Source: Betaproteobacteria bacterium (lineage in GTDB: Bacteria; Pseudomonadota; Gammaproteobacteria; Burkholderiales; SG8-39). From it: a DNA stretch of 64,000 nucleotides. Made by a program: the position numbers and the translations under genes. Position 1 is the first letter of the stretch. Each line of letters begins with the position of its first letter. Positions 25,239 to 32,942 of this stretch are shown piece by piece. Under the pieces are notes generated by a model. That model had not been told where the DNA came from, ran no database searches, and worked only from the letters and a program-made list of their open reading frames with translations. The stretch spans positions 1-64,000 of the forward strand of contig JACRAS010000074.1 in NCBI GenBank assembly GCA_016234705.1, read 5' to 3'.

Positions 25239-25855
25239 AAACCTGGCCGCGTCTGGTCGGTTTGGCCGCGAACATTCTGCTGCTCGTCGGCAGCATCGGT
25301 TTCGCCGCCGACGCGCCGCCGGCGAGACCGGCAGACACCGCGACGGCCATTTTCGCGGGCGGCTGTTTCTGGTGCATCGAAGCGGATTTTGAGAAGCTGC
25401 CGGGTGTGATTGGGGCGGAATCCGGATATACCGCTGGAAATACCGCCAACCCCACCTACAAAGAGGTCGGTGCCGGCGGTACCGGGCACACCGAGGCAAT
25501 CCGGGTAAGCTACGACCCGGCGAAAGTGAGTTATCAGCAACTGGTCGATTACTTCTGGAGGCACATCGATCCAACGGCGAGGGATCGGCAATTCTGCGAT
25601 GCCGGAACACAATATCGCAGCGGCATCTACTGGCGGAACGAGGCCGAACGCAAAATCGCCGAAGCCAGCCGGGACGCGCTGCTGAAAAGCGGCAAGCTGG
25701 CGCGGATCCACACGGAAATCGCCGCCGCCTCGGCGTTCTACCCGGCCGAGGAATATCACCAGGACTACTACAAGAAGAATCAGATCCGTTATGCCTACTA
25801 TCGCAAAAGCTGCGGCCGGGATGCCCGGGTGCGTGAGATCTGGGGCGACAAGTAG
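25235..25855 (+). CDS. msrA: Exported peptide-methionine (S)-S-oxide reductase MsrA
   Basis: A 206-residue MsrA reducing the S-epimer of methionine sulfoxide. A signal peptide (about residues 1-25, ending SIGFAADA) precedes the catalytic motif GGCFWCIEADF with C44. SGYTAGNTANPTYKEV and the GTQYRSGIYW substrate region follow. It is translationally coupled to msrB. The paired exported enzymes would repair both sulfoxide epimers in the periplasm. A periplasmic electron source is required and may be the thioredoxin-like neighbour or a DsbD-type donor elsewhere. Confidence 0.94.
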   Translation: MKTWPRLVGLAANILLLVGSIGFAADAPPARPADTATAIFAGGCFWCIEADFEKLPGVIGAESGYTAGNTANPTYKEVGAGGTGHTEAIRVSYDPAKVSYQQLVDYFWRHIDPTARDRQFCDAGTQYRSGIYWRNEAERKIAEASRDALLKSGKLARIHTEIAAASAFYPAEEYHQDYYKKNQIRYAYYRKSCGRDARVREIWGDK

Positions 25856-25866
25856 GCGCCTTATTC

Positions 25867-26649
25867 ATGAATACGCGTGGATTCACCCTTTGCATGCTCG
25901 TCGCCGCGTCATCGGCCACCCCGCCGGTTAGCGCTTTCGCGGCCTGTGACGCGCGCAGCGGGCCGAAGACGGCGGCGCTGGTCGAGCTCTACACTTCCGA
26001 AGGCTGCTCCAGTTGTCCTCCGGCAGACGAGCAGCTCAGCCGCTTGCGCCAGGCGCTGGGTCCGGCGGCCGCGGTGGTGCCGCTGGCGCTGCACGTGGAC
26101 TATTGGGACTACATCGGCTGGAAGGACGCGTATGCGCAGGGTAGCTTCGGCGAGCGTCAAAGCTGGCTGGTCCGTGCCAACCGGCACAAGATGGTCTATA
26201 CGCCCCAGTTCTTCGTCGGCGGCACCGAGCTGCGCTCATGGCGGGGTGCGTTGCCGGACAGGGTGAGGCAGTTGAATGGCCTGCCGGCGGCGGCCGAGGT
26301 CCGGATCCAGGCGAGCTTGGCCCCTGGCGGCGCGCTGGCACTCAACGCGGAGGCAACGACGCGGGCCGGGGCCGGGCCGGCCGCGCTGTACCTGGCGCTC
26401 ACAGAGAGCGGCCTCGCGTCGAAAGTGACGCGTGGCGAAAACAGAGGTGCTACGCTGGCGCACGATCATGTGGTGCGTGAATGGATCGGACCGATCCGCC
26501 TCCTCGCCGGCACCGCCTGGGTGCAGCGCGAGATCGCCTTGCCCGCGGCCTGGAACCGCGCGCGGCTGGAGGTGGTCGCTTTCGTGCAGGACGAGCGCAG
26601 CGGCAGCGTGCTGCAGGCGTTGAGCGCGCAGCGTTGCGCAGGTCCCTGA
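25867..26649 (+). CDS. DUF1223 thioredoxin-fold exported protein
   Basis: A 260-residue protein with a signal peptide (to about residue 25) and the DUF1223 signature ELYTSEGCSSCPPADEQLSRL. A CSSC pair sits in a thioredoxin-like position, and HVDYWDYIGWKDAYA and YTPQFFVGGT follow. The family function is not established. The CxxC and its place 11 bases after msrA suggest a redox role in the envelope, possibly handing electrons to the Msr enzymes; this is inference. Confidence 0.82.
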   Translation: MNTRGFTLCMLVAASSATPPVSAFAACDARSGPKTAALVELYTSEGCSSCPPADEQLSRLRQALGPAAAVVPLALHVDYWDYIGWKDAYAQGSFGERQSWLVRANRHKMVYTPQFFVGGTELRSWRGALPDRVRQLNGLPAAAEVRIQASLAPGGALALNAEATTRAGAGPAALYLALTESGLASKVTRGENRGATLAHDHVVREWIGPIRLLAGTAWVQREIALPAAWNRARLEVVAFVQDERSGSVLQALSAQRCAGP

Positions 26650-26670
26650 GTTCTGATTGAGGGAGTTTCC

Positions 26671-27267
26671 ATGAATGACGATACGCGACCAATCCACCCA
26701 GTCTGGCTGCGCGCGACGCACTGGCTCAATGCGCTCGCGGTGGTGATCCTGGTGATGAGCGGCTGGCGCATCTACAACGCGGCGCCCTTGTTCGACTTCA
26801 AGTTCGCCAAGGCCATCACGCTGGGAGGCTGGCTCGGCGGCGCGATCCAGTGGCACTTCGCGGCGATGTGGTTGCTCGCCGCCAACGGCCTGGTGTACCT
26901 GTTGTGCAACGTCGCCACCTGGCGGCTCGTGCGCAAGTTTTTCCCGCTGTCGCCGCGCGCCATCGTCGCCGACCTGCTCGCCGCATTGCGCGGTCATCTG
27001 TCGCATGCGGATCCGCGCCAGTACAACGCGGTGCAGCGCGCCGCCTATTTGTTCGTGATTGCCGACGCGGTGCTGCTGGTGCTGTCGGGCCTGGTGCTGT
27101 GGAAATCGGTGCAGTTTCCGCTGCTGCGCGAGCTGCTGGGCGGCTATGAGACCGCGCGCCGCGTGCATTTCTTCGCCATGGCTGCGCTGGTCGCTTTCGT
27201 TATGGTGCACCTGGCAATGGTGGCGCTGGTGCCGCGTACGCTGTTGGCCATGATCCGCGGCCGTTAA
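26671..27267 (+). CDS. Cytochrome b561-type membrane subunit
   Basis: A 198-residue protein with four predicted membrane helices and candidate haem histidines (RATHWLNALAVVIL, IQWHFAAMW, RRVHFFAMA, VMVHLAMVAL). This is the pattern of cytochrome b561/hydrogenase-type b subunits. It stands 12 bases before the molybdopterin oxidoreductase gene and probably passes quinol electrons to it. The arrangement is functionally analogous to MsrQ with MsrP, although MsrQ itself is a different, YedZ-type protein. Confidence 0.85.
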   Translation: MNDDTRPIHPVWLRATHWLNALAVVILVMSGWRIYNAAPLFDFKFAKAITLGGWLGGAIQWHFAAMWLLAANGLVYLLCNVATWRLVRKFFPLSPRAIVADLLAALRGHLSHADPRQYNAVQRAAYLFVIADAVLLVLSGLVLWKSVQFPLLRELLGGYETARRVHFFAMAALVAFVMVHLAMVALVPRTLLAMIRGR

Positions 27268-27279
27268 GGAGTTACCCTC

Positions 27280-28056
27280 ATGATAAAAAAAGCCCCCCGA
27301 CTGGTCGCGATCGACGGCGACGCCGTGGTAAAGGAAGCGCTACGCCGCATCGAACAGCCGTCGCGCCGCCTGTTCCTGCAGCGCTCGCTCACGCTCGGCG
27401 GCCTGTCGCTTTTGACCGGCTGCGCTATCGTCGACGAGGACAGCGTCGAAACCGCGTTGATGCGGGTGTCGCGCTTCAACGACGATGTACAGGGCTGGCT
27501 GTTCGATCCCAAGCAGTTGGCGCCAACCTATCCCGAGTCGATGATCACGCGGCCGTTCCCGTTCAATGCCTACTATGACGAGGACGAGATACGCGAGGTC
27601 GATGCGGACAGCTACCGGCTCGAGGTCACCGGCATGGTGGCGGACAGGCACGCCTGGACGCTGGCCGAACTGCAGGCGCTGCCGCAGACCGACCAGGTCA
27701 CGCGCCACATCTGCGTCGAGGGCTGGAGCGCCATCGGCAAATGGGGCGGAGTGAACTTCGCCAGCTTCCTCGCGCGCGTCGGCGCGGACACCAGCGCCAA
27801 GTACATCGGCTTCAACTGCGCCGACGACTATTACACCAGCATCGACATGCCGACCGCGCTACACCCGCAGACACTGCTGGCCTTGAGCTATGACGGCCGG
27901 CCGCTGCCACCGCGCTACGGCTTCCCGATGAAACTGCGCATGCCGACCAAGCTTGGCTACAAGAACCCGAAACACATCCAGGCAATTTTCATCACCAACA
28001 CCTACCCCGGCGGCTATTGGGAAGACCAGGGGTACAACTGGTTCGGGGGTAGCTGA
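27280..28056 (+). CDS. Molybdopterin-dependent oxidoreductase (sulfite oxidase fold)
   Basis: A 258-residue exported enzyme of the sulfite-oxidase/YedY superfamily. It has a twin-arginine-like signal (SRRLFLQRSLTLGG, R29-R30), apparently followed by a lipobox LTGC with C48. The molybdenum-ligand cysteine is C145 in RHICVEGWSAIGKW. Other family strings are FNCADDYYTSIDM and GYKNPKHIQAI. The co-encoded cytochrome b and the msrB/msrA genes suggest reduction of sulfoxides in the envelope, as for MsrPQ. The protein is shorter than MsrP and could be a related but distinct reductase. Confidence 0.87.
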   Translation: MIKKAPRLVAIDGDAVVKEALRRIEQPSRRLFLQRSLTLGGLSLLTGCAIVDEDSVETALMRVSRFNDDVQGWLFDPKQLAPTYPESMITRPFPFNAYYDEDEIREVDADSYRLEVTGMVADRHAWTLAELQALPQTDQVTRHICVEGWSAIGKWGGVNFASFLARVGADTSAKYIGFNCADDYYTSIDMPTALHPQTLLALSYDGRPLPPRYGFPMKLRMPTKLGYKNPKHIQAIFITNTYPGGYWEDQGYNWFGGS

Positions 28057-28129
28057 GTTCGGCTCGGACGCTCTCGCGCAAGCTCGGCTATCATTGCCGC
28101 AGGCCGATTCTTGCACGGGGGCGCCTACC

Positions 28130-28423
28130 ATGAGCCACAAGCACCAGCACCTAATCCAGTCCATCTTCCACGACCCGATCAGCGCCAACATCCACTGGCG
28201 GGAGGTGGAGTCGCTGCTGCATCATCTCGGGGCCGAGGTCGAATCGCTCTCGGGCGCGCGCCTGCGTGTGAAGCTGCATGGCCACGAGGACGTGCTGCAC
28301 CGCCCGCATCACGGCAACACGCTCGACCGCTCGGCGGTCAAGATCCTGCGCGAATATCTGGCGCGCGCCCGGGTTACGCCTTCGCTGCTCGAGGCAGACA
28401 AGCCCCGAGCGAAAGATGCCTAA
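28130..28423 (+). CDS. HicA-like toxin, apparently without a HicB partner
   Basis: A 97-residue protein with a HicA/YcfA-type dsRNA-binding-like fold. WREVESLLHHLGAEVESLSGARLRVKLHG is followed by the catalytic-histidine region HRPHHGNTLDRSAVKILREYL. HicA proteins are mRNA interferases neutralised by HicB. No hicB-like frame is adjacent on either side: the upstream neighbour is the molybdopterin enzyme and downstream is glpD. It may be an orphan, or have a role unrelated to toxicity. The ATG at 28130 has only a weak upstream purine stretch. Confidence 0.7.
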   Translation: MSHKHQHLIQSIFHDPISANIHWREVESLLHHLGAEVESLSGARLRVKLHGHEDVLHRPHHGNTLDRSAVKILREYLARARVTPSLLEADKPRAKDA

Positions 28424-28473
28424 TCTATTGACGTGCGTGCGCAGATGCGCTCGCGCGACCGGGTACGTGGCAC

Positions 28474-28482
28474 TGCTATAAT
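28474..28482 (+). promoter_or_regulatory. Extended -10 promoter for glpD
   Basis: TGCTATAAT gives a perfect -10 hexamer with the TGn extension about 60 bases before the glpD start. The -35 region is poor, which is compatible with an extended -10 promoter. Confidence 0.5.
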
Positions 28483-28542
28483 TCAGCGCTCCGTCGTTGC
28501 CGCCGAGGCCGAGGCGAACGCGGCGCTGGCACACCTCGCTCA

Positions 28543-30027
28543 ATGGAACTCTACGACATCGCCGTCATCGGCGGCGGCATCAACGGCGCGGGCGTCGCGC
28601 GCGACGCCGCCGGCCGCGGCCTCAAGGTGCTGCTCGCCGAGCAGAACGATTTCGCCTCGGCGACCTCCTCGGCCAGCACCAAGCTGATCCACGGCGGGCT
28701 GCGCTACCTCGAGTACTACAAATTCCGCCTGGTGGCCGAGTCCCTGGCCGAGCGTGAAGTGATGCTCGGCATCGCGCCGCACATCATCTGGCCGCTGGAA
28801 TTCGTGCTGCCGCACGAGAAACACCTGCGCCCGGCGTGGATGGTACGCGCCGGCTTGTTCCTCTATGACCATATAGGCGGCCGCACCAGCCTGCCCAAGT
28901 CGCGCGGGGTCAGGCTCGCTCCGGGGACCCACGGCGCAGGCCTGAAGCCCGCGTTCACCCGCGGCTTCGCCTACTACGACGCCTGGGTCGACGACGCGCG
29001 CCTGGTGGTGCTGACCCTATCCTCGGCGCGCGCGCATGGCGCGACCGTGCTCGCGCGCACGCGCTGCACCGGCGCGCGGCGCGACGGCGATGCCTGGCGC
29101 GTGACGCTGCGGGAGCAGGCGAGCGGCAAGGAGACGGAAGTACGCGCGCGCAGCCTGGTGAATGCCGCCGGCCCCTGGGTGAAAAGCGTGCTTGATCACG
29201 AACTAAAAATCGACTCGCCCGGCCGGGTGCGCCTGGTGAAGGGCAGCCACATCGTGGTGCCGCGCATCCACGACAAACGCTACGCCTACATCCTGCAGAA
29301 CCCGGACCGGCGGGTGATTTTCATGATTCCCTACGAGCGCGAGTTCACCCTCATCGGCACCACCGACGTGCAGGTCGCGGGCGAGGACCTGCCGCCGGTG
29401 ATCTCGCCCGGGGAGGTGGCCTACCTGTGCGCGGCGGCAAGCCGCTACAGCGCGCGCGCGATCACCACCGATCAGGTGGCGTGGAGCTACAGCGGCGTGC
29501 GTCCCTTGTATGACGACGGCAAGGAAGACCCTTCGGCCATCACCCGCGACTACGTGCTGCTGCTCGACCAGCAGGGCCCGCCGCTGCTGTCCATTTTCGG
29601 CGGCAAAATCACCACCTACCGCAAGCTCGCCGAGCATGTGCTGGAGAAGCTCGCGCGCTGGGTCCCGGCGCGCCGGCCCTGGACCCATGCGGAGGCGCTG
29701 CCGGGGGGCGATTTCGGCGGGCGCTATTTTCCGGGCGTGCTGGGAGATCTCCGCTCACGCTATTCCGGGCTCGATCCGCATTGGCTGGCGCGCCTGCTGC
29801 GCCGTCACGGCACGCTCGCCGGGCAGATTCTCGACATCGCGAAATACGAGGCCGACCTGGGCGAGAACTTCGGCGGCGGGCTGTACGAGCGCGAGCTCGC
29901 CTATCTGATCGAGCACGAGTGGGCGCGCACGGGCGAAGACGTGTTGTGGCGGCGCACCAAGTGCGGCCTGCATATGAGCGAGGCGCAGCGAAGCCGCGTC
30001 GCCCGCCGCCTGGCGGAGGGGCGGTGA
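28543..30027 (+). CDS. glpD: Aerobic glycerol-3-phosphate dehydrogenase
   Basis: A 494-residue FAD-dependent, membrane-associated enzyme oxidising sn-glycerol 3-phosphate to dihydroxyacetone phosphate and feeding quinone. The N-terminal FAD motif is DIAVIGGGINGAGVARDAAG. SSASTKLIHGGLRYLE follows, then the GTTDVQ and FGGKITTYRKLAEH family strings and a C-terminal GlpO-type cap. Its TGA overlaps the GTG start of the HAD gene. No other glp genes are visible here. Confidence 0.95.
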   Translation: MELYDIAVIGGGINGAGVARDAAGRGLKVLLAEQNDFASATSSASTKLIHGGLRYLEYYKFRLVAESLAEREVMLGIAPHIIWPLEFVLPHEKHLRPAWMVRAGLFLYDHIGGRTSLPKSRGVRLAPGTHGAGLKPAFTRGFAYYDAWVDDARLVVLTLSSARAHGATVLARTRCTGARRDGDAWRVTLREQASGKETEVRARSLVNAAGPWVKSVLDHELKIDSPGRVRLVKGSHIVVPRIHDKRYAYILQNPDRRVIFMIPYEREFTLIGTTDVQVAGEDLPPVISPGEVAYLCAAASRYSARAITTDQVAWSYSGVRPLYDDGKEDPSAITRDYVLLLDQQGPPLLSIFGGKITTYRKLAEHVLEKLARWVPARRPWTHAEALPGGDFGGRYFPGVLGDLRSRYSGLDPHWLARLLRRHGTLAGQILDIAKYEADLGENFGGGLYERELAYLIEHEWARTGEDVLWRRTKCGLHMSEAQRSRVARRLAEGR

Positions 30028-30827
30028 AGCCGTTCGCCGCCATGCCGGCCGCAGTCGTGAAAAACGTTCGCGGCGTGTTCTGCGACATCGACGACACGCT
30101 CACCAGCGAGGGCAAGCTCACCGCCCGCGCCTATGCCGCGCTGGAGCGGCTGCGCTCGGGCGGCAGGCTGGTCGTCCCCATTACCGGCCGGCCGGCCGGC
30201 TGGTGCGATCATATCGCGCGCATGTGGCCGGTGGACGCGGTGGTGGGCGAGAACGGCGCTTTCTATTTCTATTACGACGCCGCGCAAAAGAAACTCGCGC
30301 AGCGCTTTCTGTTCGATGCGGCGGCGCGCGCCGCCAACCGCCAAAAAATGATCGCCGTGCGCGAGCGCATCCTGCGCGAAGTGCCGGGCTGCGCGCTTGC
30401 CTCGGACCAGCGCTACCGCGAGGCCGATCTCGCCATCGACTTCTGTGAGGACGTGCCGCGCCTGCCGTTTGCCGAGGTGGACCGGATCGCCGCGCTGATG
30501 CGCGCGGCCGGGATGACGGCGAAAATCAGCTCCGTCCACGTCAACGGCTGGTTCGGCGACTACGACAAGCTCGGCATGACGCGCACTTTGATGCAGGAGC
30601 GCTATGGCATCGATCTCGCGCTCGACCAGGCCGGGTACCTGTTTGTCGGCGACTCGCCCAATGACGCGCCCATGTTCGGGTTCTTTTCCAATTCGGTCGG
30701 CGTGGCCAATGTGGCCGATTTCGGCGCGCGCCTGAGCGACGCGCCGGCTTATGTAACCAGCCGGCGCAGCGGCGAGGGTTTTGTCGAAGTCGCGGAGCGC
30801 TTGCTGCAGGCGAACCATGGCGCATAG
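30024..30827 (+). CDS. HAD-superfamily phosphatase (type IIB-like)
   Basis: A 267-residue HAD hydrolase. The nucleophile motif I is FCDIDDTLTSEG, motif II is VPITGRPAGW, and motif IV is FVGDSPNDAPMFGFF. A cap domain is inserted between motifs II and III as in IIB enzymes such as phosphoglycolate or sugar phosphatases. The GTG at 30024 overlaps the glpD stop by four bases (GTGA); an ATG at 30042 is an alternative. Coupling to glpD suggests a phosphorylated C3 compound as substrate, which is inference. Confidence 0.83.
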   Translation: MKPFAAMPAAVVKNVRGVFCDIDDTLTSEGKLTARAYAALERLRSGGRLVVPITGRPAGWCDHIARMWPVDAVVGENGAFYFYYDAAQKKLAQRFLFDAAARAANRQKMIAVRERILREVPGCALASDQRYREADLAIDFCEDVPRLPFAEVDRIAALMRAAGMTAKISSVHVNGWFGDYDKLGMTRTLMQERYGIDLALDQAGYLFVGDSPNDAPMFGFFSNSVGVANVADFGARLSDAPAYVTSRRSGEGFVEVAERLLQANHGA

Positions 30828-30996
30828 CCTCGGATACGTCTATTTGCCGGCCGCGCTCGGGATCCCCCTCGCGAGCGTCCGCACCGCACCCTTGGGCGCG
30901 GCCACCGCGCATCGCCTGCCGGCCACGCGCCTGAAGCAAGTGTTCGCGCTGCTGCTCTACGCGCTCGCCGCCAAGATGACGATCAGTCTGTGGTAA
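30817..30996 (+). pseudogene. TauE/SafE permease C-terminal remnant
   Basis: About 59 codons reading GYVYLPAALGIPLASV, then TAPLGAATAHRLPATRLKQVFA, match the last two helices of TauE/SafE-family sulfite-exporter-like permeases. The remaining helices are absent and upstream sequence is the HAD gene, which it overlaps by 11 bases. It is a gene remnant, perhaps left after recombination at the HAD gene's 3' end. Confidence 0.7.
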
Positions 30997-31047
30997 TGAA
31001 TGTCGCGCGCGGGGCGCACGATTGCTCCGCTGCCGCGAACAGCGGGT

Positions 31048-31590
31048 CTAGCCGACGTACCAGAAGTAATAAGTGGCAATGCCGCCCAAAGCCACTATCC
31101 AGTAACCTGCGAGCGTAGCGCGCATCAGGTTTTTCCACCATTTGATGCGCCAACGCTTCGGCACGATTCCGTTCATTTGCAGCACGATCCACAAGCCGCT
31201 CACGACGGTGAAGCTGCCGGCCAGGGCATGCAGCCAGGTGATGCCGATGCGCGCCTCGGCGAAGTCGGCCATTTTGGCGGGCCTCACATCCTGCATCGAT
31301 GCCGCCATGATGAACGCCACCAGCACGACGTTGAGCAGCACCCAGGTGGTCTGGTTGTACTGATGCGCGTCGATGTTGCCGCTACGGGCGAGGAAGAAGC
31401 CGAAGGTGAGCCCGGCGACGAGCAGAATCTCCAGCGCCAGGTTGATGTCGGCGATGAGCGGCGCCGGCCCGAAAAACCCCGGCGTGCCCTCGAGTTTGTT
31501 CGCGCCGATCCAAAGGATTCCGGCGAGCGTGCCGCCGACCAGGATGACCGCCGCGATGATCGCGGGCAGTTTCCAGCGCTGTGCGTCCAT
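31048..31590 (-). CDS. DUF420-like membrane protein
   Basis: A 180-residue protein with about five membrane helices. It starts KLPAIIAAVILVGGTLAGILW, continues with WVLLNVVLVAFIMAASM and WLHALAGSFTVVSGLWIVLQM, and ends LMRATLAGYWIVALGGIATYYFWYVG. The helix pattern with conserved histidines and the terminal GIATYYFWY resemble DUF420 (YozB/CtaM-like) proteins, which in some bacteria assist cytochrome oxidase assembly. That role is not shown here. The ATG at 31590 has GGAGGTAGG just upstream. Confidence 0.65.
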   Translation of the reverse strand: MDAQRWKLPAIIAAVILVGGTLAGILWIGANKLEGTPGFFGPAPLIADINLALEILLVAGLTFGFFLARSGNIDAHQYNQTTWVLLNVVLVAFIMAASMQDVRPAKMADFAEARIGITWLHALAGSFTVVSGLWIVLQMNGIVPKRWRIKWWKNLMRATLAGYWIVALGGIATYYFWYVG

Positions 31591-31653
31591 CCTACCTCCC
31601 CGCAGAAAGACCGACTTCAGTTTACCGCAGAGGCGCAACGCGGAGGCCGCGGG

Positions 31654-31703
31654 GATCCTCGTTTCTGTACCGATGAAAATCCATCCGTGCAAAATCGAGG
31701 ATC
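31654..31703. repeat. Hairpin repeat element
   Basis: Outer arms GATCCTCG (31654-31661) and CGAGGATC (31696-31703) enclose imperfect inner arms around GAAAAT. The right arm is the sequence seen at positions 1-26. It sits in the gap between two minus-strand genes. Shared arm consensus: GATCCTCGATTTTGC, then ACGGATG. Confidence 0.65.
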
Positions 31704-31783
31704 TTGGAGAAAACCCGAAATCACTAATTGCCGCGGCTCGAATGTTGGGCTGGATCTGCAGCCCAGGCTGCGAACGAGTCCTC

Positions 31784-32761
31784 CTAGTCGAGCTTAACGC
31801 CGGCGTCCTTGACCACTTTGCCCCAGCGGCCGATTTCACTGTGGACGAAGGTCGCGAACTGTTCCGGCGGCATGCCGCCGGTTTCGGCGACCTGGGACGC
31901 CCAGATGTTCTTCATGTCCGGCAGGTTCATCGCCTTTACGGTTTCCCGGTACATGCGCTCGACGACCTCTTTCGGCGTGCGCTTGATCGCCCACAGCGCA
32001 TACCAGGTGCTTATCACCATGCCGGGGATGCCAACTTCGTCCATGGTGGGAATATCGGGGAAGAGGGACGCGCGCTTGGGCGTGGCGATGGCGAGGCCGC
32101 GCAGCTTGCCCGCTTTCATTTGCGTGGAGGAGGTGCCCATGCCGTCGAACACGAGGTCGATCTGGCCGGCGAGGAAATCCTGCATCATCGGGCCCGCGCC
32201 GCGGTATGGAATGTGGACCATCTTCGTGCCGGTGACGTTCATGAACAGTTCCATCGCGAGATGGTGCGCCGTGCCGCTGCCGGGCGAGCCGAAGTTGAGC
32301 GTGCCCGGATTGGCGCGGGCGTAATCGACCAGCTCCTTGATCGTCTTGAACGGGTGCTTCGGATGCACCACCATCACCTGCGGCACATAGGCCACCACGG
32401 TAATCGGAATGAAATCGCGTTCGAGGTTATAGGGCAGCTTGGTGTAGACGCTTTCGGCGATGGTGTGGTGGATCGCGCCCATGAAGAAGGTGTAGCCGTC
32501 GGGCGTGGCGCGCGCGGCGTTGGCCGCGCCCACGGTGCCGCCCGCGCCGCCCTGGTTCTCGACGTACACGGTCTGGCCCAGGCTTTGCGTCAGCTTCGCC
32601 GAAAGCGGCCGGGCGAAGGTGTCGGTGCCGCCGCCCACGGGGAAGGGGTTGATGATGCGGATGGGTTTCGTTGGCCAGGCCTGGGCTTGAGCGAGCGTTG
32701 CGCCGGCGACCAGCGCCAGCGTCGACAGCAGCGCGGCTAGTTTAGATGTCAGTTTCATCAT
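31784..32761 (-). CDS. Bug-family tripartite tricarboxylate-type substrate-binding protein
   Basis: A 325-residue periplasmic receptor of the TctC/Bug family. It has a signal peptide (to about residue 27, LVAGATLAQAQA), then the Bug motif WPTKPIRIINPFPVGGGTDTF. FGSPGSGTAHHLAMELF and IPYRGAGPMMQDFLAGQIDLVF follow. Such proteins are greatly expanded in Burkholderiales and bind carboxylates or other small acids, often without an adjacent permease, as here. The start has GGAGGAGAC upstream; an ATG one codon further in is equally possible. It is downstream of the TRAP/crotonase genes on the same strand. Confidence 0.9.
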   Translation of the reverse strand: MMKLTSKLAALLSTLALVAGATLAQAQAWPTKPIRIINPFPVGGGTDTFARPLSAKLTQSLGQTVYVENQGGAGGTVGAANAARATPDGYTFFMGAIHHTIAESVYTKLPYNLERDFIPITVVAYVPQVMVVHPKHPFKTIKELVDYARANPGTLNFGSPGSGTAHHLAMELFMNVTGTKMVHIPYRGAGPMMQDFLAGQIDLVFDGMGTSSTQMKAGKLRGLAIATPKRASLFPDIPTMDEVGIPGMVISTWYALWAIKRTPKEVVERMYRETVKAMNLPDMKNIWASQVAETGGMPPEQFATFVHSEIGRWGKVVKDAGVKLD

Positions 32762-32817
32762 GTCTCCTCCGAATTTAGCCCGAACTGTTTATCGTGTTGC
32801 GGGCATTGTTTTACAAA

Positions 32818-32849
32818 CTTGCCTGGGGTCCGTTAACAAAACAGGCAAG
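32818..32849. promoter_or_regulatory. Inverted repeat upstream of the Bug gene
   Basis: CTTGCCTG at 32818-32825 and CAGGCAAG at 32842-32849 form an 8-bp inverted repeat about 60-90 bases before the Bug-gene start and after the crotonase stop. It could be an operator or a stem-loop ending the crotonase transcript. There is no T-run. Confidence 0.4.
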
Positions 32850-32942
32850 CCCCAGTGTGCCACAGTCGCCGGCAAAATTTAAGCCACAGCGAACTGCGCC
32901 CTCCTTCATCAGCGGCACGATTCTACCGATGATTTGAGATTC

